Of a DNA stretch of 64,000 nt, positions 36,796 to 46,260 are shown in pieces (within the stretch, counting starts at the first letter, position 1; the number at the start of each line of letters is the position of its first letter). The stretch is taken from contig NZ_BPFX01000029.1 of the NCBI RefSeq assembly GCF_019655855.1, positions 62,001 to 126,000 of the forward strand. Reading direction: 5' to 3'. This DNA comes from Pseudomonas paralcaligenes. Lineage in GTDB: Bacteria > Pseudomonadota > Gammaproteobacteria > Pseudomonadales > Pseudomonadaceae. The notes beneath the pieces were generated by a model. The model was not told the origin of the DNA and did not search any database. It saw only the letters and a list, made by a program, of their open reading frames with translations. The position numbers were made by a program, and so were the translations under genes.

Positions 36796-37227
36796 TTAGC
36801 GAATGCGAGCGCACACCTCGGTGGCGGAGAAGAAGTACGCGATCTCGCGAGCGGCGGAAGCCTCGGAGTCGGAGCCGTGTACGGCGTTCTCGTCGATGGA
36901 AACGGCGAAGTCGGCACGGATGGTGCCGGCGGCGGCTTCTTTCGGGTTGGTGGCGCCCATCAGCTCGCGGTTCTTCAGAACGGCGTCTTCACCTTCCAGC
37001 ACCTGGACGATGACCGGACCGGAAGTCATGAAAGCAACCAGATCCTTGAAGAAGCCGCGCTCGCTGTGCTCGGCGTAGAAACCGGCGGCTTCGCGCTCGG
37101 ACAGCTGGACCATCTTGGAAGCGACGACGCGCAGGCCGGCCTTCTCGAAACGGGTGGTGATTTCACCGATGACGTTCTTGGCGACGGCATCCGGCTTGAT
37201 GATGGAGAAAGTACGTTGAACAGCCAT
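36796..37227 (-). CDS. ndk: Nucleoside diphosphate kinase
   Basis: A 143-residue NDP kinase balancing nucleoside triphosphates. The phospho-accepting histidine is in NAVHGSDS (His118), with the substrate motif [11 protein letters not shown] at the N terminus and the C-terminal [11 protein letters not shown]. The start is at 37227. The promoter -10 appears to sit within the terminator hairpin of the upstream isc operon. Confidence 0.98.
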   Translation of the reverse strand: MAVQRTFSIIKPDAVAKNVIGEITTRFEKAGLRVVASKMVQLSEREAAGFYAEHSERGFFKDLVAFMTSGPVIVQVLEGEDAVLKNRELMGATNPKEAAAGTIRADFAVSIDENAVHGSDSEASAAREIAYFFSATEVCARIR

Positions 37228-37250
37228 GTGAAGCTCCAGAGAGTTAAAGC

Positions 37251-37282
37251 GAAAAATTAAACCCGCGAATTATACGCGGGTT
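37251..37282 (-). terminator. isc operon terminator overlapping the ndk -10 box
   Basis: AACCCGCG (37260-37267) pairs with CGCGGGTT (37275-37282) around the loop AATTATA, followed on the minus strand by TTTAATTTTTC. The loop reads TATAAT on the minus strand, at the right distance before ndk to be its -10 hexamer; the -35 is weak. Confidence 0.7.
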
Positions 37283-37323
37283 AGGGGGAAATGCGTAGGG
37301 CCGTGCCCTTGAGGGGTACGGGC

Positions 37324-37524
37324 TCAGTCGAGTTCTTCGATCCAGGCCGCCTGAATGGCCTCCAGCACCTTCTCGCCGCCGCGCTGCGGGTCGTCGGCGA
37401 AGTCCGGCAGGGCCAGCACCCAGCGGTGCAGATCGACGAAGTTGATGTAGCGCGGATCGACATCCGGCTTGCTTTCGGCCAGCTCGATGGCGATGTCCAG
37501 CACGTCAGCCCATTTCAGACTCAT
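37324..37524 (-). CDS. iscX: Fe-S assembly protein IscX
   Basis: A 66-residue acidic protein (MSLKWADVLDIAIELAE...) that binds IscS and tunes cluster assembly, possibly as iron sensor or donor. The conserved DPRYINFVDLHRWV (about residues 22-35) and terminal IEELD are present. It is the last gene of the isc operon, 14 bases after fdx. Confidence 0.95.
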   Translation of the reverse strand: MSLKWADVLDIAIELAESKPDVDPRYINFVDLHRWVLALPDFADDPQRGGEKVLEAIQAAWIEELD

Positions 37525-37538
37525 GACGGTTCCTTGAA

Positions 37539-37880
37539 TCAGTGCGGCGCTTCGGCGGCATGATTGAGCGAGTATTTCGGGATTTCGACGGTCAGGTCCT
37601 CGGTCCCGACGACCGCCTGGCACGCCAGGCGCGATTGTGCCTCCAGGCCCCAGGCCCGATCGAGGAAATCCTCCTCCAGCTCGTCGGCCTCTTCCAGCGA
37701 GTCGAAACCCTCGCGGATGATGCAGTGGCACGTGGTACAGGCGCAGACACCGCCACAGGCACTTTCCATCTCGATGTGGTGCGCATGGGCCAGTTCGAGA
37801 ATCGACGTGCCGGGCTCGGCCTCCACGACCATGCCATCAGGGCAGAACTTCTCGTGCGGCAGAAAAATGACCTGTGGCAT
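37539..37880 (-). CDS. fdx: [2Fe-2S] ferredoxin of the Isc system
   Basis: A 113-residue adrenodoxin-type ferredoxin delivering electrons for cluster assembly. Cluster cysteines are in SACGGVCACTTCHC (about residues 40-53) and LACQAVV (near 86). Start ATG overlaps the hscA stop by one base (TGATG). Confidence 0.96.
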   Translation of the reverse strand: MPQVIFLPHEKFCPDGMVVEAEPGTSILELAHAHHIEMESACGGVCACTTCHCIIREGFDSLEEADELEEDFLDRAWGLEAQSRLACQAVVGTEDLTVEIPKYSLNHAAEAPH

Positions 37881-39748
37881 CAGTTATCCTCGATTTCATT
37901 CAGAGTGCGCCCCGCCAGAGCGGCTTTCACCGTCGAGTCCATCCGCCGCGCGGCGAAGGCGTCGGTAATCTGCGACAGGCGCTTGGTCTGCCGCTCGATG
38001 GCCGCCACGTCAGTGGTCGCCAGCAACTCGCGCAGCTCATCCATGCTCGCCAGGATGGCAATCCGCTCGTCGTCGCCGAGCAGCCGCTCGCCATCGACAT
38101 CCAGCGCCGACTGCACGGCCTCGAGCAGACGCTCGGCATCGACCTGCTGCTCACGCAGGGCACGTGCATCCTTGTCGCCACCGGCATTATGGAAGGAGTC
38201 CTGCAGCATGCGGGCGATCTCGCCATCGGTCAGACCGTAGGACGGCTTGACCTGGATGCTCGCCTCGACGCCGGAGCCCAGTTCGCGGGCGGCGACGCTG
38301 AGCAGGCCGTCGGCATCGACCTGGAAGGTCACGCGGATCTTCGCCGCGCCGGCGACCATCGGCGGAATGCCGCGCAGCTCGAAACGCGCCAGGGAACGGC
38401 AGTCCTTGACCAGCTCCCGCTCGCCCTGCAGCACCTGGATGGCCATCGCCGTCTGGCCATCCTTGTAGGTGGTGAAGTCTTGGGCCCGCGCCACGGGAAT
38501 GGTGGTGTTGCGCGGAATGACCTTCTCCATCAGACCGCCCATGGTTTCCAGCCCCAGGGACAGCGGGATCACGTCGAGCAGCAACAGCTCCTCGCCGTTG
38601 CCGCGCTGGTTGCCGGCCAGGGTGTCGGCCTGGATCGCGGCGCCGATGGCCACCACCTGATCCGGGTCGATATCGGTCAGCGGAGGGCGCCCGAACAGCT
38701 CGCCCACCGCCTCGCGCACGCGCGGCACGCGGGTGGAGCCGCCGACCATGACCACAGCCTCGACCTCCTCGACCTCGATGCCGGCATCGCGCACGGCGCG
38801 GCGGCAGGCCTTCAGGCTGCGGGCGACCATCGGCTCGATCAGCGCCTCGAACTGCGCCCGGCTCAGCTCGCCGGACCAGCCATCGTGGACCACCGGCACA
38901 CTGTCGGCCTCGGTCAGCGCTTCCTTGGCCGCACAGGCAGCCTGCAGCAGGCGGCGCTGGGCCGCCGGGTCGAGGTCATGGGACAAGCCAGCCCGCTCGA
39001 TGATCCAGCCGGCGATGGCATGGTCGAAGTCGTCGCCACCCAGAGCACTGTCGCCGCCGGTCGCCAGCACCTCGAACACGCCCCGGGTCAGGCGCAGCAC
39101 GGAAATATCGAAGGTGCCGCCACCCAGGTCATAGATCGCGACCACACCTTCCGCGCCCTTGTCCAGGCCGTAGGCCACGGCGGCGGCGGTCGGCTCGTTG
39201 AGCAGACGCAGCACATTGAGATTGGCCAGGCGCGCGGCGTCCTTGGTGGCCTGGCGCTGGGCATCGTCGAAATAGGCCGGCACCGTGATCACCGCGCCGA
39301 CCAGCTCGCCGCCCAGGGCCGACTCGGCGCGCTCGCGCAGGGAGCGGAGAATCTCCGCCGACACTTCCACCGGGCTCTTGGCACCCTGCACCGTCTCGAT
39401 GAACGGCATATGCGACTCGCCCTCGGCGAAGCGATAGGGCAACTGGTCGCCGAGCTGCCTGATGTCCTCGACACCACGCCCCATTAGGCGCTTGACCGAC
39501 AGCACGGTGTTCAATGGGTCCAGCGCGGCCGAAGCCTTGGCGGAAGCGCCCACCTCGACGTGATCGGCGTGGTAGCGCACCGCGGACGGCAGGATCACCC
39601 GCCCCTCGGCATCGGCCAGCGGCGCGGACAGGCCGCTACGGACGGCAGCGACCAGCGAATTGGTGGTACCCAGGTCGATACCCACCGCCAGGCGGCGCTG
39701 ATGGGGTTGCGGGCTCTGTCCGGGCTCGGCGATCTGCAGTAGGGCCAT
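37880..39748 (-). CDS. hscA: Hsp70-type chaperone HscA
   Basis: A 622-residue specialised Hsp70 that releases Fe-S clusters from IscU. The ATPase domain opens [12 protein letters not shown] near residue 24 and contains [15 protein letters not shown] and [13 protein letters not shown]; the substrate domain begins near 390 and binds the LPPVK motif of IscU. Its order hscB-hscA-fdx is the standard operon. Confidence 0.97.
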   Translation of the reverse strand: MALLQIAEPGQSPQPHQRRLAVGIDLGTTNSLVAAVRSGLSAPLADAEGRVILPSAVRYHADHVEVGASAKASAALDPLNTVLSVKRLMGRGVEDIRQLGDQLPYRFAEGESHMPFIETVQGAKSPVEVSAEILRSLRERAESALGGELVGAVITVPAYFDDAQRQATKDAARLANLNVLRLLNEPTAAAVAYGLDKGAEGVVAIYDLGGGTFDISVLRLTRGVFEVLATGGDSALGGDDFDHAIAGWIIERAGLSHDLDPAAQRRLLQAACAAKEALTEADSVPVVHDGWSGELSRAQFEALIEPMVARSLKACRRAVRDAGIEVEEVEAVVMVGGSTRVPRVREAVGELFGRPPLTDIDPDQVVAIGAAIQADTLAGNQRGNGEELLLLDVIPLSLGLETMGGLMEKVIPRNTTIPVARAQDFTTYKDGQTAMAIQVLQGERELVKDCRSLARFELRGIPPMVAGAAKIRVTFQVDADGLLSVAARELGSGVEASIQVKPSYGLTDGEIARMLQDSFHNAGGDKDARALREQQVDAERLLEAVQSALDVDGERLLGDDERIAILASMDELRELLATTDVAAIERQTKRLSQITDAFAARRMDSTVKAALAGRTLNEIEDN

Positions 39749-39789
39749 GGTGCTCTAGGTATCAGGCGCGCAGCGCGGGCTGCGCCGGG

Positions 39790-40311
39790 TTAGTCGTCGA
39801 GGCGCTCTTCCAGATCGCGCACTTCGTGGGCCAGCTTGTCGAGGAACTGCATGCGACGCACTAGGCGCTCGGCCTCCTCGCGTCGCGACGCATCGCCCCA
39901 GCAGGCGGAAAAACCTTCATCCAGCTCATCCTGAGCCGCCTTGAGGCGCCTCTTGAACGCCGCCACACCGGCCAGGTCGGCACTGTCCTGCAGGTCTTCC
40001 AGCTCCTCGCGCCAGCGCATCTGCTGGAGCAGGAACTCGGGGTCCTGCACCGTCACTTCCAAGGGCAGCTCGCGGCCGCCCAGCGCCAATAGGTAAAGCG
40101 CACGCCGCGGCGCGCTCTTCAGGGTCTGATAGGCCTCGTTGAGGCGCGCCGACTGTTCCAGCGCCAGGCGCTGCTCACGCTCGCCGGCATCGGCGAAGCG
40201 ATCCGGATGCACGGCCTTGGCCAGGTCGCGATAGCGCGCCGACAGCTGCGCCTGATCCAGCCGGAACGCGGGCTGCAGCTCGAACAGGGCGAAATGACAG
40301 GGACTGCCCAC
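39790..40311 (-). CDS. hscB: J-domain co-chaperone HscB
   Basis: A 173-residue co-chaperone that brings IscU to HscA. The J-domain HPD motif is in VHPDRFAD (near residue 34), followed by a three-helix C-terminal domain. The chosen start is the GTG at 40311 (VGSPCHF, matching the MGKPCHF-type start of relatives), 11 bases after iscA; an ATG at 40353 would overlap iscA. Typical sequence [18 protein letters not shown] is conserved. Confidence 0.93.
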   Translation of the reverse strand: MGSPCHFALFELQPAFRLDQAQLSARYRDLAKAVHPDRFADAGEREQRLALEQSARLNEAYQTLKSAPRRALYLLALGGRELPLEVTVQDPEFLLQQMRWREELEDLQDSADLAGVAAFKRRLKAAQDELDEGFSACWGDASRREEAERLVRRMQFLDKLAHEVRDLEERLDD

Positions 40312-40322
40312 AACAACCCGCC

Positions 40323-40646
40323 TTAGACGTTGAAGCTCTCGCCGCAGCCGCACTCGCCGCGCACGTTGGGGTTGTTGAACTTGAAGCCCTCGTTGAGGCC
40401 TTCGCGGACGAAGTCCAGTTCGGTGCCATCGAGGTAGGCCAGGCTCTTCGGGTCGATGATCACCTTGACGCCGAAGTTCTCGAACACCTGATCCTCGCCC
40501 GCCACTTCGTCTACGAACTCCAGCACATAGGCCAGGCCCGAGCAGCCGGTGGTGCGTACGCCAAGGCGGATGCCCTCGCCCTTGCCGCGCCCTTCGAGCG
40601 AGCGTTGCACATGGCGAGCGGCAGCTTCAGTCATGGTGATGGCCAT
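40323..40646 (-). CDS. iscA: A-type Fe-S carrier IscA
   Basis: A 107-residue carrier protein. The three ligand cysteines are Cys35 (TTGCSG) and the CGCG pair near the C terminus (GECGCGESF). It receives clusters and passes them to apo-enzymes such as IspG or radical SAM proteins. It is 18 bases after iscU. Confidence 0.97.
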   Translation of the reverse strand: MAITMTEAAARHVQRSLEGRGKGEGIRLGVRTTGCSGLAYVLEFVDEVAGEDQVFENFGVKVIIDPKSLAYLDGTELDFVREGLNEGFKFNNPNVRGECGCGESFNV

Positions 40647-40664
40647 AGCGGATCCTCGGTGGTG

Positions 40665-41051
40665 TCAGAGCAGACCTTTCTTCTGCTTGTAGTCGCGCAC
40701 AGCAGCCTTGATAGCGTCCTCGGCGAGCACGGAGCAGTGGATCTTCACCGGCGGCAGGGCCAGTTCCTCGGCCAGCTGGGTGTTCTTGATGGTTTCGGCC
40801 TCGTCCAGCGTCTTGCCCTTCATCCACTCGGTGGCGAGGGAGCTGGAGGCGATGGCCGAGCCGCAGCCGTAGGTCTTGAACTTGGCGTCTTCGATCACGC
40901 CCTGCTCGTTGACCTTGATCTGCAGACGCATCACGTCGCCGCATGCCGGAGCGCCGACCATGCCGGTACCGACATTCGGGTCCTCGGCATCCATCTTGCC
41001 GACGTTGCGGGGGTTTTCGTAATGGTCGATGACCTTTTCACTGTATGCCAT
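40665..41051 (-). CDS. iscU: Fe-S cluster scaffold IscU
   Basis: A 128-residue scaffold with cluster ligands Cys37, Asp39, Cys63 and Cys106 and the HscA-recognition motif LPPVK at 99-103. All active positions are intact. It lies 47 bases after iscS. Confidence 0.98.
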   Translation of the reverse strand: MAYSEKVIDHYENPRNVGKMDAEDPNVGTGMVGAPACGDVMRLQIKVNEQGVIEDAKFKTYGCGSAIASSSLATEWMKGKTLDEAETIKNTQLAEELALPPVKIHCSVLAEDAIKAAVRDYKQKKGLL

Positions 41052-41098
41052 GCTGCCAATCCTCTCTCATCAGGTGCCGCTCTACAGGCGACTCGAAA

Positions 41099-42313
41099 TC
41101 AGTGTGCCTGCCATTCGACCTTGGATATGTCGACACCTTCTTTGAACATGTCCCACAGCGGCGACAGCTCACGCAGCTTGTTCACCGCATCGGCCACCTT
41201 GCTGGCGGCGTAGTCGATCTCTTCCTCGGTGGTGAAGCGACCGAAGGTGAAGCGGATCGAGCTGTGCGCCAGCTCGTCGTTGCGCCCCAGGGCACGCAAC
41301 ACGTAGGAAGGCTCCAGCGAGGCGGACGTACAGGCGGAACCGGAAGAGACCGCCAGGTCCTTGAGCGCCATGATCAGCGACTCGCCCTCGACGTAATTGA
41401 AGCTGAGGTTCAGGTTGTGCGGCACGCGCTGGGTGAGGCTGCCGTTGACGTACAGCTCCTCCATGCCCTCGACCTGCCGGTAGAAGCGGTCGCGCAGGGC
41501 CAGGATGCGCTCGTTCTCCTGCGCCATTTCTTCCTTGGCGATGCGGAAGGCCTCGCCCATGCCGACGATCTGGTGGGTCGCCAGGGTGCCGGAACGCATG
41601 CCGCGCTCGTGGCCGCCACCGTGGATCAGGGCTTCCAGGCGCACGCGCGGCTTGCGCCGCACGTAGAGGGCGCCGATGCCCTTGGGACCGTAGGTCTTGT
41701 GCGCGGAGAACGACATCAGGTCGACCTTCATCTTGTCCAGGTCGATCGCCACCTTGCCGGTGGACTGGGCCGCGTCGACGTGGAACAGGATGCCGCGGGA
41801 GCGGGTCAGCTCGCCGATGGCAGCGATGTCGTTGATGGTGCCGATCTCGTTGTTGACATGCATGATCGACACAAGGATGGTGTCGTCGCGCAATGCCGCC
41901 TCGACCATGGCCGGGGTCACCAGGCCGTCTTCGCCCGGCTCGATGTAGGTCACCTCGAAGCCTTCGCGCTCCAGCTGGCGGGTGGTGTCCAGCACCGCCT
42001 TGTGCTCGATCTTCGAGGTGATGATGTGCTTGCCCTTGGTGCCGTAGAAGTGCGCGACACCCTTGATGGCCAGGTTGTCGGATTCGGTGGCGCCGGAGGT
42101 CCAGACGATCTCGCGCGGGTCGGCGTTGACCAGCTCGGCGACCTGGCGGCGGGCGTTCTCCACCGCTTCCTCGGCCTTCCAGCCGAACACGTGGGAGCGC
42201 GATGCCGGGTTGCCAAAGTTGCCATCCACCAGCAGGCACTCGCTCATCTTCTGCGCCACGCGCGGATCGACCGGGGTGGTGGCGGAGTAGTCGAGGTAAA
42301 TCGGCAATCTCAT
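41099..42313 (-). CDS. iscS: Cysteine desulfurase IscS
   Basis: A 404-residue PLP enzyme supplying sulfur for Fe-S clusters, thiolated tRNA and other cofactors. The PLP lysine is Lys206 (SFSAHKTYG) and the persulfide cysteine Cys328 ([10 protein letters not shown]). Length and sequence are those of group I desulfurases. Confidence 0.98.
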   Translation of the reverse strand: MRLPIYLDYSATTPVDPRVAQKMSECLLVDGNFGNPASRSHVFGWKAEEAVENARRQVAELVNADPREIVWTSGATESDNLAIKGVAHFYGTKGKHIITSKIEHKAVLDTTRQLEREGFEVTYIEPGEDGLVTPAMVEAALRDDTILVSIMHVNNEIGTINDIAAIGELTRSRGILFHVDAAQSTGKVAIDLDKMKVDLMSFSAHKTYGPKGIGALYVRRKPRVRLEALIHGGGHERGMRSGTLATHQIVGMGEAFRIAKEEMAQENERILALRDRFYRQVEGMEELYVNGSLTQRVPHNLNLSFNYVEGESLIMALKDLAVSSGSACTSASLEPSYVLRALGRNDELAHSSIRFTFGRFTTEEEIDYAASKVADAVNKLRELSPLWDMFKEGVDISKVEWQAH

Positions 42314-42345
42314 CAGGTATCTCCTATTTCAGGCAGGCGCCCTGC

Positions 42346-42837
42346 TCACTCGACGGCGGACGCTTCGATCTTATCCAGCTGCGGCATCCTGCCATTACAG
42401 CGGCGCTGGTCCTGGCGCTGGGCGACTTCCTGCACTTCGCGCCGGGTCACCAAATCAGCCAGGCTGATGCCGCTGAGGAATTCGTGAATCTGCTGACTGA
42501 GGTCGCACCACAGATGGTGGGTCAGGCAGGTATCGCCCGAGTGGCAGTCGCCCATGCCCTGGCAACGGGTGGCGTCGACCGACTCGTTCACCGCGTCGAT
42601 CACCTGGGCCACCTGGATCACCCGCATGTCCCGCGACAGCTGGTAGCCGCCACCCGGACCGCGCACGCTGCTGACCAGGTTGCCACGGCGCAGCTTGGCG
42701 AACAGCTGCTCCAGGTAGGACAGGGAAATGCCCTGCCGCTCGGAGATATCCGCGAGCGAAACCGGTCCGTTCTGGGCATGCAGCGCCAGATCGAGCATGG
42801 CTGTGACGGCGTAACGGCCTTTGGTGGTCAGACGCAT
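42346..42837 (-). CDS. iscR: Fe-S-sensing regulator IscR
   Basis: A 163-residue Rrf2-family regulator that binds a [2Fe-2S] cluster through Cys92, Cys98 and Cys104 with a nearby histidine (LTHHLW). The winged HTH is in the first 60 residues ([19 protein letters not shown]). In its holo form it represses its own operon at type 1 sites, two of which are seen just upstream. Confidence 0.97.
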   Translation of the reverse strand: MRLTTKGRYAVTAMLDLALHAQNGPVSLADISERQGISLSYLEQLFAKLRRGNLVSSVRGPGGGYQLSRDMRVIQVAQVIDAVNESVDATRCQGMGDCHSGDTCLTHHLWCDLSQQIHEFLSGISLADLVTRREVQEVAQRQDQRRCNGRMPQLDKIEASAVE

Positions 42838-42871
42838 GGTTTTCGCACCACGGGTGAACTGAGTTGCCGCG

Positions 42872-42930
42872 ATTATCCTCTTTTCCGACTATTTAGGTCA
42901 ACTATAAGACCAATTAAAATAGTCAGGTAT
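42872..42930 (-). promoter_or_regulatory. isc operon promoter with two IscR type 1 boxes
   Basis: On the minus strand TTGACC (42896-42901) and GATAAT (42872-42877) form a promoter with an 18-base spacer. Two sites resembling the IscR type 1 consensus overlap it: one at 42906-42930 beginning ATACCTGACTA, the other at 42881-42905 beginning ATAGTTGACC and containing TAGTCGG. The arrangement is much like the E. coli iscR promoter. Confidence 0.8.
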
Positions 42931-42971
42931 AGAGGCCGTGCGGGGCGCGAATGATAGCAGACTATCTGTCG

Positions 42972-43751
42972 TCAGGCAGCAGGCTTGTCGCCCTGCTCCT
43001 TGCAGACGTCGGCGAAGTCCTCGTCGCGCAGCGCCGGCAGGTCCTTGGCGCAGTAGTCGCTGCCCAGTTCCTTCAGCGCGGAGCACATGCCTTCGAGCCG
43101 GCCATCGACGGCATGCAGATGGTCCAGCAACTGGCCGATGGCGCGCGCCACCGGGTCGGGCATGTCCGGACCCACGCCGTAGGCATCGAAGCCGAGCTTC
43201 TCGGCCATGGCCTGGCGCTTGGCCTCCTGCTCGTCGTCGCTCTTGACGATGATCCGCCCCGGGATGCCGACCACGGTCGCGCCGGGCGGAACCTCCTTGG
43301 TCACCACGGCGTTGGAGCCGACCTTGGCGCCGGCACCCACGGTGAACGGGCCCAGCACCTTGGCGCCGGCGCCGACCACCACGCCGTCCTCGAGGGTCGG
43401 GTGACGCTTGCCCTTGTTCCAACTGGTCCCCCCCAGGGTCACGCCCTGGTAGAGGGTGACATCGTCACCGATCTCGGCGGTTTCGCCGATGACGATGCCC
43501 ATGCCGTGGTCGATGAAGAAGCGCCGGCCGATCCTCGCCCCCGGATGGATCTCGATGCCGGTCAGCCAGCGACCGAAATTGGAAACCACCCGCGCCAGCC
43601 ACTTCCAGCCGCTCGTCCACAGGGCATGGGCGACACGGTGCAGCCAGACGGCGTGCAGCCCCGGGTAGCAGGTCACCACTTCGAAGGCATTGCGCGCCGC
43701 CGGATCCCGATGGAAAACGCTCTGGATATCTTCGCGCACACGCTCAAACAT
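42972..43751 (-). CDS. cysE: Serine O-acetyltransferase
   Basis: A 259-residue acetyltransferase making O-acetylserine for cysteine synthesis, the sulfur source of IscS. The start [10 protein letters not shown] at 43751 overlaps the trmJ end by eight bases. The left-handed beta-helix of hexapeptide repeats runs about residues 65-165 ([35 protein letters not shown]). The long C-terminal tail with Cys/Asp is like the pseudomonad form located before iscR. Confidence 0.96.
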   Translation of the reverse strand: MFERVREDIQSVFHRDPAARNAFEVVTCYPGLHAVWLHRVAHALWTSGWKWLARVVSNFGRWLTGIEIHPGARIGRRFFIDHGMGIVIGETAEIGDDVTLYQGVTLGGTSWNKGKRHPTLEDGVVVGAGAKVLGPFTVGAGAKVGSNAVVTKEVPPGATVVGIPGRIIVKSDDEQEAKRQAMAEKLGFDAYGVGPDMPDPVARAIGQLLDHLHAVDGRLEGMCSALKELGSDYCAKDLPALRDEDFADVCKEQGDKPAA

Positions 43752-44523
43752 CGTCTCTACTCCGCTTGTGAGGCTCGCCACGCACCGCCTTCCCGGTTTC
43801 CGTGAGGATGCCGCGCAGGATATTCATTTCCAACTTGCTGATGCCACTGCGCCCGTACAGGCGCCGCAGGCGCGACATCAGGTGGCGCGGATTGGCGGGA
43901 TCGAGGAAGCCGATCTCCACCAGCGTACTCTCCAGGTGGCCGTAGAACAGCTCCAGCTCATCCGTGGTCACCGGCTGGGTATTGAGCATCGCCGTGGTTT
44001 CCAGCTTGTTCATCTTGGTCGGCTGGCCTTGCGCGGCCAGCCAGGCCATGCGCACCTCGTAGGTCAGCACCTGCACCGCCGCCGCCAGGTTCAGCGAGCT
44101 GAACTCGGGGTCCGACGGGATATGCACATGGAACTGACAGCGCTGCAGCTCGTCGTTGGTCAGGCCGGCGTATTCACGACCGAACACCAGCGCCACCTCG
44201 CCGCCCTGCTCGACGTGTTGCAGCGAGGTGGTCGCACACTCGCGCGGGTCCAGCAGCGGCCAGGGAATGCGCCGGTCACGAGCACTGGTTCCGAGGGCCA
44301 CGCTGCAGCCGACCAAAGCCTCCTCCAGCGTCTTTACGACCACGGCACTGTCGAGGATGTCGGTAGCGCCGGAGGCGCGCGCCACCGCCTCGCTACTGGG
44401 AAAGTCTTGCGGATCGACCAGCACGAGACGCGACAGGCCCATGTTCTTCATGGCCCGTGCGGCACCACCGATATTGCCGGGATGGCTGGTATTGACCAGC
44501 ACCACGCGAATGTTCTGCAGCAA
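43744..44523 (-). CDS. trmJ: tRNA (cytidine/uridine-32-2'-O-)-methyltransferase TrmJ
   Basis: A SPOUT-family methyltransferase of about 259 residues. The N terminus [20 protein letters not shown] and the SAM-knot motifs [16 protein letters not shown] and [11 protein letters not shown] are present. The start proposed is a TTG at 44523 with GGAG seven bases upstream, which gives the length of relatives; ATG codons at 44556 and 44592 are alternatives with longer N termini. It ends overlapping cysE and is divergent from suhB. Confidence 0.93.
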   Translation of the reverse strand: MLQNIRVVLVNTSHPGNIGGAARAMKNMGLSRLVLVDPQDFPSSEAVARASGATDILDSAVVVKTLEEALVGCSVALGTSARDRRIPWPLLDPRECATTSLQHVEQGGEVALVFGREYAGLTNDELQRCQFHVHIPSDPEFSSLNLAAAVQVLTYEVRMAWLAAQGQPTKMNKLETTAMLNTQPVTTDELELFYGHLESTLVEIGFLDPANPRHLMSRLRRLYGRSGISKLEMNILRGILTETGKAVRGEPHKRSRDDV

Positions 44524-44672
44524 CGCCAGCTCCGCCCGAGGATGCGAAAGGGCCATGAATGTTACAGAAGCCCCCAGCCCGATGTCATGCACAACGACGA
44601 GCCGGCTGCACAGAAAAAGCCAGTCTGCTAGAATGGCCGGCTTTACTCTTTAACGATCCAGGTGAACCTTCC

Positions 44673-45488
44673 ATGCAGCCCATGCTGAATATCGCGCTGC
44701 GCGCTGCGCGCAGTGCCGGCGAACTGATCATCCGCTCCGTCGAACGCCTGGACGTCATCGCCGTCAACGAGAAGGATGCCAACGACTACGTCAGCGAAGT
44801 CGACCGCGCCGCCGAGCAGACCATCATCCAGGCCCTGCAGAAGGCCTATCCGACCCACGGCTTCCTCGGCGAGGAAAGCGGCAGCATCGCCGGCAGCGGC
44901 GACGGCGCCGACTACCAGTGGATCATCGACCCGCTGGACGGCACCACCAACTTCCTGCGCGGCGTGCCGCACTTCGCCGTCAGCATCGCCTGCAAGTACC
45001 GCGGCCGCCTGGAGCACGCCGTGGTGCTGGACCCGGTGCGCCAGGAAGAATTCACCGCCAGCCGCGGCCGTGGCGCCGCCGTCAACGGCCGGCGCATCCG
45101 CGTCAGCAACCGCAAGAGCCTGGACGGCGCCCTGCTGGGCACCGGCTTCCCGTTCCGCGCCGAGCAGGTCGACAACCTGGACAACTATCTGGGCATGTTC
45201 CGCAGCCTGGTCGGCCAGACCGCCGGCATCCGCCGCGCCGGCGCCGCCAGCCTGGACCTGGCCTACGTCGCCGCCGGCCGCTACGACGCCTTCTGGGAGT
45301 TCGGCCTGTCCGAGTGGGACATGGCCGCCGGCGCCCTGCTGATCCAGGAAGCGGGCGGCCTGGTCAGCGACTTCAGCGGCGGCCACGACTTCCTCGAGAA
45401 GGGCCAAGTGGTCGCCGGCAACACCAAGTGCTTCAAGGCGGTGCTGACCGCCATCCAGCCGCACCTGGCGCCGTCGATGAAACGCTGA
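44673..45488 (+). CDS. suhB: Inositol-1-monophosphatase / Nus factor SuhB
   Basis: A 271-residue Mg-dependent phosphatase which in enterobacteria also acts in rRNA antitermination and in P. aeruginosa affects virulence regulation. Metal-binding motifs are GEESG (near 72), DPLDGTTNF (near 89) and LSEWDMAAGALL (near 213). The start ATG at 44673 matches the family length; upstream codons are not coding. A strong terminator follows. Confidence 0.97.
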   Translation: MQPMLNIALRAARSAGELIIRSVERLDVIAVNEKDANDYVSEVDRAAEQTIIQALQKAYPTHGFLGEESGSIAGSGDGADYQWIIDPLDGTTNFLRGVPHFAVSIACKYRGRLEHAVVLDPVRQEEFTASRGRGAAVNGRRIRVSNRKSLDGALLGTGFPFRAEQVDNLDNYLGMFRSLVGQTAGIRRAGAASLDLAYVAAGRYDAFWEFGLSEWDMAAGALLIQEAGGLVSDFSGGHDFLEKGQVVAGNTKCFKAVLTAIQPHLAPSMKR

Positions 45489-45500
45489 TCGAGCGCCCAT

Positions 45501-45528
45501 GAAAAAGCCGCCCGAGGGCGGCTTTTTC
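45501..45528. terminator. Rho-independent terminator after suhB
   Basis: GAAAAAGCCGCCC opposed to GGGCGGCTTTTTC with a tiny loop; the A and T runs on either side let it serve both suhB and the converging glycine-zipper gene. Confidence 0.92.
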
Positions 45529-45542
45529 GTTTCCGGTCGCCG

Positions 45543-46082
45543 TTACTGGGCGACTTGCGTCAGCACCAGCTGGCCTTCCTTGTTGACCGGGATCTGGCTG
45601 CCCGGATCGCGGTCCATGCGCACCTGACCGACCTTGCCGTTGAGCTGGTACTTCACGTCGTAGCCGACCAGTTTCTCGCTGGTATCGGTCACGGTGCTGC
45701 AGCGGGTCTCGGTAGTGGTGTAGGTGTCGCGCTGCTGCATGCCTTCCTGCACCTTGTTGCCGGCGTAGCCACCACCCACGGCGCCGGCGACGGTGGCGAT
45801 CTTCTTGCCGTTGCCGCCGCCGACCTGGTTGCCCAGCAGGCCACCGACCACGGCACCGATGGCGGTGCCGGCGATCTGGTGCTGGTCCTGCACCGGGCGC
45901 TGGCGGGTCACGGCCACGTCCTTGCAGACCTCGCGCGGCGTCTTGATGGTTTCATTGACCGGCTGCACGGCCAGCACCTCGGCGTACTGGGGGCCGCCCA
46001 CCAGGCTATAGGCCGCTATCGCGCCGCCAGCGGTCACACCCACCGCGCCCAGCACTGCACCTACGATCATCGACTTGTTCAT
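45543..46082 (-). CDS. Glycine-zipper 2TM-domain protein
   Basis: A 179-residue envelope protein. It has an N-terminal hydrophobic glycine-rich segment (residues 5-28) and a glycine-zipper region (about residues 72-110; GTAIGAVVGGLLGNQVGG and AGAVGGGYAGNK) as in Rickettsia 17-kDa antigen-like proteins, which span or associate with the outer membrane. No lipobox is seen. The start MNKSMIVG at 46082 is preferred over a position 12 codons upstream. Located between suhB and secF, as in other pseudomonads; its function is unproven. Confidence 0.85.
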   Translation of the reverse strand: MNKSMIVGAVLGAVGVTAGGAIAAYSLVGGPQYAEVLAVQPVNETIKTPREVCKDVAVTRQRPVQDQHQIAGTAIGAVVGGLLGNQVGGGNGKKIATVAGAVGGGYAGNKVQEGMQQRDTYTTTETRCSTVTDTSEKLVGYDVKYQLNGKVGQVRMDRDPGSQIPVNKEGQLVLTQVAQ

Positions 46083-46206
46083 GGGGTCCTCCAGAGACTT
46101 CGGTTGCCGGGCGTTCACGCCCTACTCCCAGCCTTGGATTGAGCCATTTGGGGTGAGTTCCCGTTGCGCTGGCCGAGCGGCCCGAGGTGCGACGAAGCGC
46201 ACACCC

Positions 46207-46242
46207 CGAAAACACGAAGCCCGGCACGGGGCCGGGCTTCGT
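46207..46242 (-). terminator. Terminator after secF
   Basis: ACGAAGCCCGGC (46214-46225) pairs with GCCGGGCTTCGT (46231-46242) around ACGGG; on the minus strand it is followed by GTTTTC. It ends the yajC-secD-secF transcript. Confidence 0.85.
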
Positions 46243-46260
46243 CGGGCGACCTGAGCGGAC

